This document shows positions 8,634 through 17,397 of a DNA stretch of 64,000 nucleotides, one piece after another. Below the pieces are notes generated by a model. That model saw nothing but the letters and a program-made list of their open reading frames with translations, searched no databases and was not told where the DNA came from. Position 1 is the first letter of the stretch, and each line of letters starts with the position of its first letter. This stretch comes from Symbiodinium natans (Eukaryota > Sar > Dinophyceae > Suessiales > Symbiodiniaceae). The stretch lies in assembly GCA_905221605.1 (NCBI GenBank), contig CAJNDS010002334.1, forward strand, positions 122,501 to 186,500, written 5' to 3'. Position numbers and translations under genes: made by a program.

Positions 8634-9599
8634 TCAACTTCCGATGGCTCGATTCATGCATCTCCGGCATAGGTGGACTGTGTGCGTGCCTTCTTTGGCA
8701 CACCATCCCCCGCACGCGCAGTACAGTCGGCATCCGTAGTGCTGCCAGGTGGGATGACTCTGGACACGGGGCATGGGTTTGGGGCTGGGTCTGGGAGTGG
8801 GGTCCGTGGGTGCTGGTGGTGCGGGTCTGGGGTCATTGTCTCCTCGGTGCGATGATGCCGGATGTCTGGTCGACTGAGAATCATGTCGTGCCGGTCCCGG
8901 TGCCGTCGATGACGAGGCGCGCGATGTTCTTGGAGACTTGGGTTTAGCTTTGACTGCGATGGTCTTGGTGACGACTAGTTGGTTTTCTGCTTGCTGGAGG
9001 TCCTCAAAGGTGCGGCGGTAGTTCTTGATGCTGTCCATGGTGTCGTCTTCCAGGATCTTGTACATGCCGTTTTCAGTGATCTGCTGTCTGTCCATCATGT
9101 CGATGAACTCGTAGACGGTGCAACCCGGGCGCTTTGTTGGAACTGCCAGCGAAATGGGTGTGAACCAGTTCAGCGCTTCGGAACTGCGTATCACGGTGTC
9201 ACCCTTGGCGTCCTGAAAGCTCTTGAGGAGGGTTCTGAACAGGTCAGCTTGGTGCACGTGTTCACGTAGTTTGAGTGCGGTAGAGTTGATGTCGAAGATC
9301 TTCTGTATCGCGTTCATAGTGATGGAATTGTCAAAGAGGAGGTTGGAGAGGTCCCCGACGCTGATGTCCTCCATAAGTTGGATGACCTGGGTCTTTGCCG
9401 TGGAAACTGCACTTTGTAGCGCCAGTTTTTGCTGGCTGAGAGGCTCTGGTTGAGGCGGATTCTCCGTTCGATGTCGTCGAGGTGGGTCTCTTGAGTCCAT
9501 GGCCGGCCTTGTTGCTCTGGTAGTGCGGGGACTTCGTCTGCAGGACCGCGATCTGTTTCGCCGGGGACGTTCATCTCCGTGGTGGTCGTGCTTCACCAT
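8634..9599 (-). CDS. ORF8: Gag-like layout, basic head and Cys-rich zinc tail
   Basis: 321 residues. Residues 1-50 are Arg/Ser/His-rich; residues 55-215 look alpha-helical; residues 215-285 are a Pro/Ser/Arg-rich linker. The tail has a cysteine/histidine cluster: C290, C294, C296, C300, H306, H309, C311, C314. This order (basic head, helical core, disordered linker, zinc tail) resembles nucleocapsid-type proteins of retroelements, but the Cys spacing is not the classical CCHC knuckle. An RNA-binding role is inference. Both copies keep every Cys and His of the tail. Confidence 0.75.
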   Translation of the reverse strand: MVKHDHHGDERPRRNRSRSCRRSPRTTRATRPAMDSRDPPRRHRTENPPQPEPLSQQKLALQSAVSTAKTQVIQLMEDISVGDLSNLLFDNSITMNAIQKIFDINSTALKLREHVHQADLFRTLLKSFQDAKGDTVIRSSEALNWFTPISLAVPTKRPGCTVYEFIDMMDRQQITENGMYKILEDDTMDSIKNYRRTFEDLQQAENQLVVTKTIAVKAKPKSPRTSRASSSTAPGPARHDSQSTRHPASSHRGDNDPRPAPPAPTDPTPRPSPKPMPRVQSHPTWQHYGCRLYCACGGWCAKEGTHTVHLCRRCMNRAIGS

Positions 9600-9647
9600 G
9601 ACTGAGGTGGATGAGCGATGGAAACGTTACTCGATCCAAACAATCTG

Positions 9648-9759
9648 TCATGTTTCATGATAGTCAGCTGCACAGTACGTGAGTTTCCGTATGCAATCAA
9701 CGTCAAGGGGTTCCGTCACAAAGGGATGGGGGTAAGATGAAGTTTATCATGAAACATGA
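9648..9759. repeat. 15-bp inverted repeat in the spacer between ORF8 and ORF7b
   Basis: TCATGTTTCATGATA at 9648-9662 is the exact reverse complement of 9745-9759, with an 82-nt gap. In copy 2 (23038-23052 and 23135-23149) one A is G, which still pairs as G-U in one strand. It sits in a 281-bp non-coding spacer and could form a hairpin in the transcript; function unknown. Confidence 0.7.
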
Positions 9760-9880
9760 AGGTGCGGGACTCGCGCTTGGTCTCGGTTCTTTTGCTCACT
9801 CCAAGCCAAGCGTCGGATGTAGGTGAGATAGAACGGGAATCGTTTTTGGTGAAAACAAAATTGACCAAAGCGTAACAATG

Positions 9881-10027
9881 TTACTGGATGCTGTGGCGGT
9901 GCTGTTGAGGCCAGTTATCATCCAACTTTGCGTTCTGCACGACGTCGTTGAGTGGACAGATGAATTGCACCGGTTCCGGGTTCCGATTCTTGAGGTCATG
10001 GATCTTGAAGATGCTGTAGAGGATCAT
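9881..10027 (-). CDS. ORF7b: 48-codon ORF overlapping the end of ORF7
   Basis: Starts at the ATG at 10027-10025 and overlaps the last 32 nt of ORF7 in another frame. The product (MILYSIFKIHDLKN at its start) is hydrophobic then polar and unrecognised. Its translation is identical in copy 2. The overlap resembles that of ORF3 with ORF2. The frame stays open further upstream inside ORF7, which I take as chance. Short length keeps confidence low. Confidence 0.4.
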   Translation of the reverse strand: MILYSIFKIHDLKNRNPEPVQFICPLNDVVQNAKLDDNWPQQHRHSIQ

Positions 10028-10781
10028 CTCTTTCGAGCGGGGCCCTGGAGTTTGATCTGTACTGTCCAATGGGTGCCTGTCTGGAGGATGTCGCTGAGCC
10101 GGTTGGGGATCGAAGGCACCTGCACAGGTACTTGATGCTTTGGTCGTGTCGAGAAAGGAGCTGGTCGATGGTGTCCAAGCGAGTTCTTGTCTCGTCCAAG
10201 CTTGCGTAGATGGTGGTGTGGGATGTTGGATGAGGGTCCTGCGGGATGGTGGTATGGAGGCGGAGTCTGTCTCGTAGTTCTTGTAGTTGTTGGCGAGTTT
10301 GATGTCCAAGAGCATCTAGTCGTCCTCCTAGTTCCTGTAGTCGTCGGGCTTGGAGGGTTTGATCACGTTTGATATCGTTGAGCTGTAGGTGAAGATCGCG
10401 GATGGAACTTTTGTGTCGGCTGATGTCGTTGGAGGCGGAGGCTCTTGATGAGTCCGCCCTGTACGCCGCTCGTTTGACGTCCAGGAGTTCTTGTAATACT
10501 GATTGGCTGCAGGTGCGCTCGTAGACGAAAGCGAGCTCTTGTTCCAGCTGGGAGACAGTCTGGTCGAGGGTCCGGATCTTCTCTGCTTGCGAGGATACTG
10601 TGTCTATGAGGAGCTTCACCGCGTCGTCCGTGGTCTGGTGGATCGGATCGTTGGGGTTGGCGATCTCATCTGGGATCTCGGAGGCTGTCTGCATTCTCTC
10701 CGGCTGGTTGTTGGGATGTTGCTGGCTTGCTGGCTGAGGATCCGGAATGGTCTGCTCCTCGTGCATCTTGTTGGTCGGCAT
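9996..10781 (-). CDS. ORF7: coiled-coil protein
   Basis: 261 residues. After a polar Pro/Gln-rich head (1-48), residues 50-210 show heptad-like hydrophobic spacing with many Leu, Gln, Arg and Asp (for example IRTLDQTVSQLEQEL and LQARRLQELGGRLDALG), typical of a coiled coil. The tail is basic and Ser-rich. Coiled-coil ORFs also occur beside the RT in the multi-gene Terminon elements of rotifers, so an oligomerising RNP component is plausible (inference). Intact in copy 2 with several substitutions. Confidence 0.75.
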   Translation of the reverse strand: MPTNKMHEEQTIPDPQPASQQHPNNQPERMQTASEIPDEIANPNDPIHQTTDDAVKLLIDTVSSQAEKIRTLDQTVSQLEQELAFVYERTCSQSVLQELLDVKRAAYRADSSRASASNDISRHKSSIRDLHLQLNDIKRDQTLQARRLQELGGRLDALGHQTRQQLQELRDRLRLHTTIPQDPHPTSHTTIYASLDETRTRLDTIDQLLSRHDQSIKYLCRCLRSPTGSATSSRQAPIGQYRSNSRAPLERDDPLQHLQDP

Positions 10782-11070
10782 GGTGAAGAATTGGATGATC
10801 GACTTGCTGGTCTATCAGCCGGGCAACTTCTTCTATGCTACGTCTGTCACTGCGTCAGCCACTGAAGAGAAGCGCTCTGGGTGGGTGCGGGAAAGGGTAG
10901 GGGCGGACTTCACATGATTGCATGATGTGCATGATCAAAATCACACTTCTCTGCGGGACACGGGGCTTGGGGAGGAAAGGTTTGGGGACCTCAACGACTG
11001 CAATCCGTCACTGCGCATCATGGGCACTTGCTGGCGGTCTTTGATATTGATTTTGCTGTGGTACTTCGAG

Positions 11071-13722
11071 TCATCTATGCACAAACTTCAGCATGTCTGG
11101 GTCGTGGGCTTGGTAGAGGGCGCGAAGTTCTCGGAGTTGTTGTAGACGAACCGGCTCGGGATACGCTATCTTTGAGATCATGTGGCGTCTCGTTCGGTAT
11201 GCACTGGCACGGTGGACCATAGGTGTGGATCCCCGTGGCGAAAGAAGCTGGTGTGTCTGTGAGGGGAGAATGAGGCGAACTTCTTTGCGGTGTAGGTCGA
11301 TGTTGCATCCGAGGTAGTTGGCTTCTTCTTGTTCTTCCAACAATATGGGCGGGCCGTAGAACTCTGTTTGGAGAAACTCGCTCCAAGGGCTCGTGTAAGC
11401 CCAACTTTGTGGCAGGATGCAAATGCGGTCGTCAACATATCTCTTGGTGAAGCGGTCGAGAATTGCGCACGATGCCAAGGCTATGCGATATGTCTCATGC
11501 CATTGATGTTCTTCGACACAACAGACCATGTGGCACAACACCGGTGACATTGGGTGTCCCATTGGGCTACCTCTGGTCTGCTTGTATACTTGTTGCTGGG
11601 AGGTGAAGTAGCTGCACTTCAGGACGTACTGAGTGATCTCCCAGATGTCGTGCATGTAGATGGTGCGTCGACCATGGTTGATCTGCTTGTACTTCCCATT
11701 GAACGTTCTGGCCGTCCTAAGCGTCTTTTTGGGGTCGTAGGTGATGGAGACGTCCTGCCATGTGTCAAAGCCGTGCTGGGAGTTGGCGAAGTACTTGTCC
11801 ATGGTGATCATGAGGGCTTGGAGGATACGTTCCTGTGGGACACTGGTGAAGAAGCCCGCTAGGTCCGCGATCTGCATGTGCATGTCCGCGTTGTTGGAGT
11901 TCATGAAGGTGTGAAGTTCCTTGAAGATCTTGTAGGAGTTGTCCTGTTGCAGCGCTTGGGGGAAAGAGATGTGCATGATGTTGGTGATGATCTTGGCGAC
12001 CGTGGAGAAGAGCTTCTTGGCGAAGTGCTGGGCGAACGAGACAATGGGCCGGGACTTGATGAAGCCCTTCTTGCGCTTGGGGAAGATGTAGGACACCGGG
12101 ACTTTGTCCTTGCGGTTTGGGTTGATGCCCCAGGCGTATCTTGTCTTGATGTTTTGGGGAAGTTGGTGCCACGCGTTGTGCGCCGCTGTGGTCGGGGTGA
12201 TGTTGATCTTGGTGAAGACTTCAGGGTCGCCGTACATCTTGTCCATGAGCTGTTGGAAGTGGAGGGGGCAGTACGCTAGCGTCTTGTGGGGATGGTGGTC
12301 CTCGCACGCGATGATGTAGTCGCTGTACTGGGTTTTGAGGCTTTTGACCATGTGGTGGTTCACGTGTTGCTCCTTCACGTTGTGGCTGAGCTGTGCCGCC
12401 GGGGCAAGGGCGAGCTGCACGGCCTCCCTGGATGGGATGGAGAGTCCATTGCGTCTGCACCATTTTCGAACATCTTCCGTCGTCTGCGAAATCCAAGTAT
12501 CTGGTTCCGGGAAGGTACCCGTCTTGGATGAGTAAGTGACGATGTGGTGTAGAGGGTCTTCTGGTGATGCGTGTGCGGTCTGAAGGTCGATGACTTGATG
12601 TTCACTGAGTTCCTGTGTAGGGTTGGGGCAAGTGCATCTTCTCGCAAGTTTTGGTCCAAAACACATTCGCTGCCAGTTGTGGCACTGGGCCTCGATGCTG
12701 GATCCTGGTTTGGCTACCACCGTGGTCTTCGGAACATGTAGTGGACATAGTTCGTGGTAGTGGCTCGCGATGATGGCGCGTAGAACTTCTCGGAGATGGC
12801 GTTGGCATTCTTCCATAGGTGGCAGCAAACTGGTGACGAGGGGTCTTATGTTAGGGGTCTCCATATGTCTCTTGTCCAGTGCCTTGACCAATGCTGCTTT
12901 GCAGAACTCCTTGTATGGGGATTCAAGGATGTTGGTCATTCGTAGTAGTGTGTATATGTTCTCGGCCGGGAAGTTGCTGCTCATCAACGTTCTGGTGGTT
13001 TTCCATCGCAGAGCCGTGGTGGAGCACAGGGCGGTGAGGAGGCCCCACATGCGCGTTTTGGTGTCTATCTGTACCTTGACGGCTCGCCAAGGTCTGGTTT
13101 TCCTGCCTAGGTGTCGATGTAGTCGGGCACGTAGTTTGGTTGCCAGCACGTTGACGTCACAAATGGTCTTGGGTTGGAAGGTGTGGCCTGTGTCTTCTTT
13201 GAAGTGTTTGTAGATGAAGGGGGCGTTGAGGGAGGGTTGGAGGTCCGCGATGTCTGCCTGCTCAATCATGTGCAACTCTGCCACATCGTCAACGCTGCGG
13301 ACTTTGATCGGAACGAACTCCCAATATGTGTTGGTGGTGTGCCAGTAGTGTATGGCTGGTTCTGCGTTGACCAGTTTTTGAGCGGCGAGTGCTTTGTGTT
13401 TTCTGCGTCGGTTGTCTTCTCTGACTGTGACTTTCGTGGAGGTGCTGCCAATATAGAGGTGCTCAAACATGCGTCCGTGGTCGACTCTCCAGTACACTGC
13501 GTTCGGCTGATTGAAAAATTCGAATGTGTAGAGCTCCGGGGTGATACGGTGAAACTGCTTGAGGCGTACCAGCCTGCGTCGATCTACTTGGCGTCGAGGA
13601 AAATGGCAAAGAGCGGTGAGCCAAAACTTGCCGTAGAGCCAAGTGGAGTATCTGTGTAAGAAAGGTATGCGGTGAAATCTGTATTGGACCACGCTCTTCG
13701 CGATGTCCATGCACTTCACCAT
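11071..13722 (-). CDS. ORF6: N-terminal GIY-YIG endonuclease fused to Penelope-type reverse transcriptase
   Basis: 883 residues. GIY-YIG nuclease at about 77-174: Tyr77, HLYIGS 88-93, Arg101, Lys108/His109, Glu154 and Asn166 match the family's catalytic order. A CxC motif (C363, C365) follows. The RT spans about 540-830: fingers motif KSRPIVSF (556-563), motif A IADLAGFFTSVP with Asp620, motif B GSPMGHPMSPVL (718-729), motif C RYVDD with Asp764 and Asp765, then NYLG (802-805). The N-terminal nuclease and CxC linker define the Naiad/Chlamys type of PLE. I see no CCHH motif next to the nuclease, as in Chlamys. It would nick the target and copy the element RNA. No protease, RNase H or integrase is visible. 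All catalytic residues listed are present in this copy. Confidence 0.93.
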   Translation of the reverse strand: MVKCMDIAKSVVQYRFHRIPFLHRYSTWLYGKFWLTALCHFPRRQVDRRRLVRLKQFHRITPELYTFEFFNQPNAVYWRVDHGRMFEHLYIGSTSTKVTVREDNRRRKHKALAAQKLVNAEPAIHYWHTTNTYWEFVPIKVRSVDDVAELHMIEQADIADLQPSLNAPFIYKHFKEDTGHTFQPKTICDVNVLATKLRARLHRHLGRKTRPWRAVKVQIDTKTRMWGLLTALCSTTALRWKTTRTLMSSNFPAENIYTLLRMTNILESPYKEFCKAALVKALDKRHMETPNIRPLVTSLLPPMEECQRHLREVLRAIIASHYHELCPLHVPKTTVVAKPGSSIEAQCHNWQRMCFGPKLARRCTCPNPTQELSEHQVIDLQTAHASPEDPLHHIVTYSSKTGTFPEPDTWISQTTEDVRKWCRRNGLSIPSREAVQLALAPAAQLSHNVKEQHVNHHMVKSLKTQYSDYIIACEDHHPHKTLAYCPLHFQQLMDKMYGDPEVFTKINITPTTAAHNAWHQLPQNIKTRYAWGINPNRKDKVPVSYIFPKRKKGFIKSRPIVSFAQHFAKKLFSTVAKIITNIMHISFPQALQQDNSYKIFKELHTFMNSNNADMHMQIADLAGFFTSVPQERILQALMITMDKYFANSQHGFDTWQDVSITYDPKKTLRTARTFNGKYKQINHGRRTIYMHDIWEITQYVLKCSYFTSQQQVYKQTRGSPMGHPMSPVLCHMVCCVEEHQWHETYRIALASCAILDRFTKRYVDDRICILPQSWAYTSPWSEFLQTEFYGPPILLEEQEEANYLGCNIDLHRKEVRLILPSQTHQLLSPRGSTPMVHRASAYRTRRHMISKIAYPEPVRLQQLRELRALYQAHDPDMLKFVHR

Positions 13723-13782
13723 GGAAGAGTGTATGCGGTTGAGTCGTCTGGAGGGTTGCTGCGTTGTGAGTAGGGTACCTAG

Positions 13783-14827
13783 TCAATGTAGGTATGAAGC
13801 GAGGCCTGCCACCACGATAGCGACTGCTGCCGTCCCTGCTGTGTTGGTGAGCTTGGGAAGTGACCAGGCCTTCACCATGTCCTGGTATGCCTGATCTTTT
13901 GGATGCGCCTCCGCATACACCGTGAGTCTCTTGGCAATTTCTTTCTGGGCCTGTAGTTTAGGCCCAGACATCTTGAGGGTGGAGATCCAGGTGGTTGCTG
14001 ACGGGGCCGCGTATCTTGATAGCGAGCTGGTAAGTTCATGTACTTGTCGGATCTTGTCCATTTTGGCCTTGTCACCTGGTTCTCGCTTCGGAGCTATGCC
14101 GCTAAGATACTGGATGAGTTCTTCGTCGTCGAATGCGTTGACGATGTCGAGGAGGACTTTGTTTTGTCTGCCGCCTGGTGATTCGAACGGGCGGCTGGAT
14201 GCTGGTTCACCTGTAACCGGAGATCTTGGGCTGGGCTGGTAGGAGGGTGTGGTGATGCCTCCAATGAGCTTGGGGTCCAGCTCGTCTTCCACGGTAGGCG
14301 GGTGGGGGTGAAGAGGGGGAGGGGGTTGAGGTGCTTGTTCGGCCGCTTCGGATGCTATCGGTTGCGATACTTGGGCGTCGTCGGCGTCGATAACCTGCAC
14401 CAGGTCGTGGGTGTTGTCCTGAGCGCACGGATCTCGGTGTGGATGTGGTTGTTTACCGGATGATGGTGAAGTCTTGCTGGTGCCTGTTTCGAAGAAGTTG
14501 GGCATCTGGGTTTGGGTAGGTGGGATGATGCCCTGCGGGAAGGGTGTCTTGCGGCTCTGACTTGCCAGCTGTGCGCGCAATCCTGCTATCTCCGCTTCTT
14601 TCTGTGCGAGTTGGGCACGTACTTGGGGTTGTACAGCGGGGGGATTGTTGTAGCGCATGAGGAGGTCTCCAATGTTGGCGACGAGCATCTCCATGGCTTC
14701 CTTCCGTTGGGCTTCAGAGGGCAGCATTTCAGTACCGTTCTTCCACTTCCAATAGTTGACTGCGATGGTCTCGATGCGAATGTTGCGGTTGCGGATGAAG
14801 GTGGAGAGTTTCATGTGAAACACGGCA
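13783..14827 (-). CDS. ORF5 (partial): tail-anchored protein, C-terminal part
   Basis: C-terminal part of the protein that is complete in copy 2 at 27173-28885; the N-terminal ~220 residues lie in the N run. The hydrophobic C-terminus is the same as in copy 2. It ends 60 bp before the RT start codon. Confidence 0.75.
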
Positions 14828-14927
14828 NNNNNNNNNNNNNNNNNNNNNNNNNNNNNNNNNNNNNNNNNNNNNNNNNNNNNNNNNNNNNNNNNNNNNNNNN
14901 NNNNNNNNNNNNNNNNNNNNNNNNNNN
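14828..14927. other. Assembly gap of exactly 100 N
   Basis: A fixed-length run, which usually means unknown size. It interrupts ORF5 of copy 1 on one side and the ORF14 region of copy 2 on the other. A complete tandem pair would need about 8 kb or more here. Confidence 0.98.
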
Positions 14928-15134
14928 TTCGGACACACTAGGATGACATTGCACAGACACTTGACGCTCAGCATTGACGCTTGTTCTGTTGTTCATCTGG
15001 TCGTGGAATAACCCTGTGTGAAACTGCGCCGAACACTGATTGTCACACGTTTTGGCGCAATTGCACACTCTCTCAAAACTGAAAGATGCTCTGCATGCGT
15101 TAAGGCCTGCGTCGGTGGTGCATCTAAGCCGCAT
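14928..15134 (-). CDS. ORF14 (copy 2, truncated by the gap)
   Basis: Same doubtful Cys-containing ORF as 1505-1744, cut after 69 codons by the N run. The visible sequence appears identical to copy 1. Confidence 0.22.
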
Positions 15135-15189
15135 GTTCCTACTCAGCGCCCATAAGGTCTGATGTCAGTGGGGGATGGGGTTGAGGATA

Positions 15190-15744
15190 TTACGGTCTGC
15201 ACGTCGAGCATGGTTTGAACAACATCTCAACCTCTGCCTTCTGGTAGGACTTGACGTCTTGCTCGGCTGAATTGATTATCTTACCGCATCCTTTGCGATG
15301 ATAGATGGTGCTCTTCTTGGTGACAAACACTACGTTGGGGTCCACTTCGTTGTTGAGGTTTGGGTGAGTGCGAGTGGGCATCTTGGGTTTCGGGTCGAGG
15401 TCGATGGGTTTGTCGCCATGGCAAAGAGGAGCGAAACCCTTGTAGTCGTGGAACCGGGTGTTGGATGCCGATGCCGAGCTTGGGGTAGTGGCGCGTGTGG
15501 AGTCTGGATTGCCTTCTGTTTTGACCTTCTTGGACGCAGGGGGATCACGTTGCTCTTCAGGCTCTCCGAGGGGTCTGTGGCCGTGTTGGAGCCTTTGAAC
15601 GTCGTTGCACATGATGGCGTTGGTGATGTGTTGTGCGGCTAGAGCTTTGTCATGGTCCGGTAGCCGGAGGTAGCATGTGGTGATGTCGTTGGGGTCCGAT
15701 GCGGCCATGATGAGCCATGCCGCCATCACTTCATTGGACGCCAT
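15190..15744 (-). CDS. ORF13 (copy 2): Ada-like zinc-binding protein
   Basis: 184 residues, same as 1800-2354 with a few substitutions (for example Leu to His near residue 99 and Ser to Pro near 123). The C-terminal H-x3-C ... C-x2-C motif is unchanged. Confidence 0.7.
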   Translation of the reverse strand: MASNEVMAAWLIMAASDPNDITTCYLRLPDHDKALAAQHITNAIMCNDVQRLQHGHRPLGEPEEQRDPPASKKVKTEGNPDSTRATTPSSASASNTRFHDYKGFAPLCHGDKPIDLDPKPKMPTRTHPNLNNEVDPNVVFVTKKSTIYHRKGCGKIINSAEQDVKSYQKAEVEMLFKPCSTCRP

Positions 15745-15931
15745 TGCGCTGTGATGAGGTCTGCGTGGTCGCTGGGCTGTCTACTTCAGATGGGAAAGCA
15801 GTGGTGGGGGCAGGGGAAGGGAAACATATCAAGCACACTGTACAACACAAGAATCAGCATGAGCTTCTCCGACGTTTCTTTTAGCTGTGTGGTCAGCAGT
15901 GGGTCTGAGGTCGGAGGTCGCGGTCATTGTC

Positions 15932-17251
15932 TTAATGATCGGGATGGGTTGTGACTGGTGCTCCACTGTGTCCGAAGTCCGTCAGCCGCATGTAGTGGTA
16001 GTTGAGCAGGTATTCCCTGTTGTCGTTGAGCGCGTGGTGCATGATGTTCTGGATAGTTTGGTTGTGCTGCCGCATCCAATGTATCGTGGCTGTAGCAATG
16101 GGTTTGGGTCGCATCAGGATGGCCACCGCATCCTTGTAGTAGTTGATCATCAAGGTCGTGGCGAAGGTGCGATCACATTGGGCTTGTTGTTCCACTATGT
16201 CCCTGTGGTCATCTGAGTTGGTGAAGTTGTAGCTCTGTTGGCAGTACGACGCAATGTTCTTGAGGAGGATGTACACTTCGCTGGGTGACATTCTGATGTT
16301 GAAATCGACTTCTTGATGTACTTGCCACGTCCAAATCTGGTTGGTGATGGTGGTGTACTTGATGAAGTGCTGGAGATGTCGATGATGTAGAAATCGATGA
16401 GCGGCACTGATGATCTTCCACGGTTGTAGAGGGAGGGTCGTAAGGAGCACGCCGTATATCTCGGATATGTCTGTGCCATCCGTCCATTGCGGGTATGTGT
16501 CAGGAAACTCAACATGAGATTCGTGGTACATCGGAGGTTCGATGTCGCCGGGGTCCGTGTACGTGTGGAGCATCGCACGTTCCTGTTGTCGGTCAATCGC
16601 TAAATGGAATGCGAACAGGTAGAAGTAGTTGAGTTGAGTCTGAATGATGTCGTCCAAAACTTGCGGGTCCACGTGGAACAGATGCTCGGCCGATTCGCCT
16701 ATGTGAGGATATGGTTGGCCCGGTCGACGGAAGCGGAGCATGCATCGAGCAAGGTGTGCCATGTCCAGCTGGATTCTGTGCTCATCCTCATGGATTGTCC
16801 ATTGTGGTTCTGGGGTGCACCGTAGGCAATGGTGCATGTATCGAAGGTCGGGTCCTGCATTGTATAGTTTGTGGCATTGACCTTCAAATGCTTTGCACGT
16901 CCATCTCAACGCGTTGATTTCATGGAGCGGGAGGACCAGTCCTGTGATTTGAATGTGGTCTTCGCTGTTGATCTGCACGAAGGGCCCGTATGGTCCGGCT
17001 GGTGGTACATGTTGAGGAAGCCAGGCCACTGTGGTAGAAGCCGGAACTGTCAGTGCTCTAGCTGGACTCCACCGTAGAAGTTGTAGAGGTTGTGGATGTT
17101 GGTGCCGAAGCCTGGCAAGTTGCTCTCTCATGCGGGTTAGCTGGGCGTCACTGAAGTGGGACTCAAACTCGTGTCTTTTCAAGCCGATGTTGATTTCGTA
17201 GTGCCAGTACATGTACTCCAGGATCGTTGTGATGGACGTGTCCGGGATCAT
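15932..17251 (-). CDS. ORF12 (copy 2): element protein, family of three (a)
   Basis: 439 residues, differing from 2542-3861 by one amino acid (Gly for Asp in the RRPxQPYP segment). The other base differences I can see are silent. Function unknown. Confidence 0.75.
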   Translation of the reverse strand: MIPDTSITTILEYMYWHYEINIGLKRHEFESHFSDAQLTRMREQLARLRHQHPQPLQLLRWSPARALTVPASTTVAWLPQHVPPAGPYGPFVQINSEDHIQITGLVLPLHEINALRWTCKAFEGQCHKLYNAGPDLRYMHHCLRCTPEPQWTIHEDEHRIQLDMAHLARCMLRFRRPGQPYPHIGESAEHLFHVDPQVLDDIIQTQLNYFYLFAFHLAIDRQQERAMLHTYTDPGDIEPPMYHESHVEFPDTYPQWTDGTDISEIYGVLLTTLPLQPWKIISAAHRFLHHRHLQHFIKYTTITNQIWTWQVHQEVDFNIRMSPSEVYILLKNIASYCQQSYNFTNSDDHRDIVEQQAQCDRTFATTLMINYYKDAVAILMRPKPIATATIHWMRQHNQTIQNIMHHALNDNREYLLNYHYMRLTDFGHSGAPVTTHPDH

Positions 17252-17397
17252 ATTGCTCTGGGCTAGATCAGTGAGTGGTGATACCGAGCTCTGAGCACCG
17301 GGGGCGGGTAAGGTGGCTTTGGCTTACTCATGCACTGCGGGATGATCTCACACAACTAGCAAACATCTTTTTCATCGGACGAAACTGATGCATTGGT

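Larger units (their letters stand above)
1..14827 (-). mobile_element. Giant Penelope-like element, copy 1 (5' part missing)
   Basis: Minus-strand element holding the 3' pseudo-LTR and everything back to the C-terminal part of the tail-anchored ORF5. It is cut at its 5' side by the N run. The shared segment (1538-14827) matches copy 2 at an offset of 13390 with scattered single-base differences and a few 1-nt indels in spacers. The N-terminal GIY-YIG plus Penelope-type RT gene at 11071-13722 identifies the class; the other ORFs are assigned to the element because they are collinear, same-strand and conserved in both copies. Confidence 0.85.
1538..14827 (-). repeat. Shared 13,290-bp segment, first copy
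   Basis: Matches 14928-28217 at an offset of 13390 almost throughout (13389 between about 20580 and 21825 because of a 1-nt deletion later restored). The differences are scattered substitutions plus single-base indels in spacers. Confidence 0.95.

Noticed and set aside
13463-13786. 107-codon ORF starting as ATGA on the ORF5 stop
   Set aside because: It lies in another frame over the RT start and has unstructured composition. The RT frame is clearly the real one.
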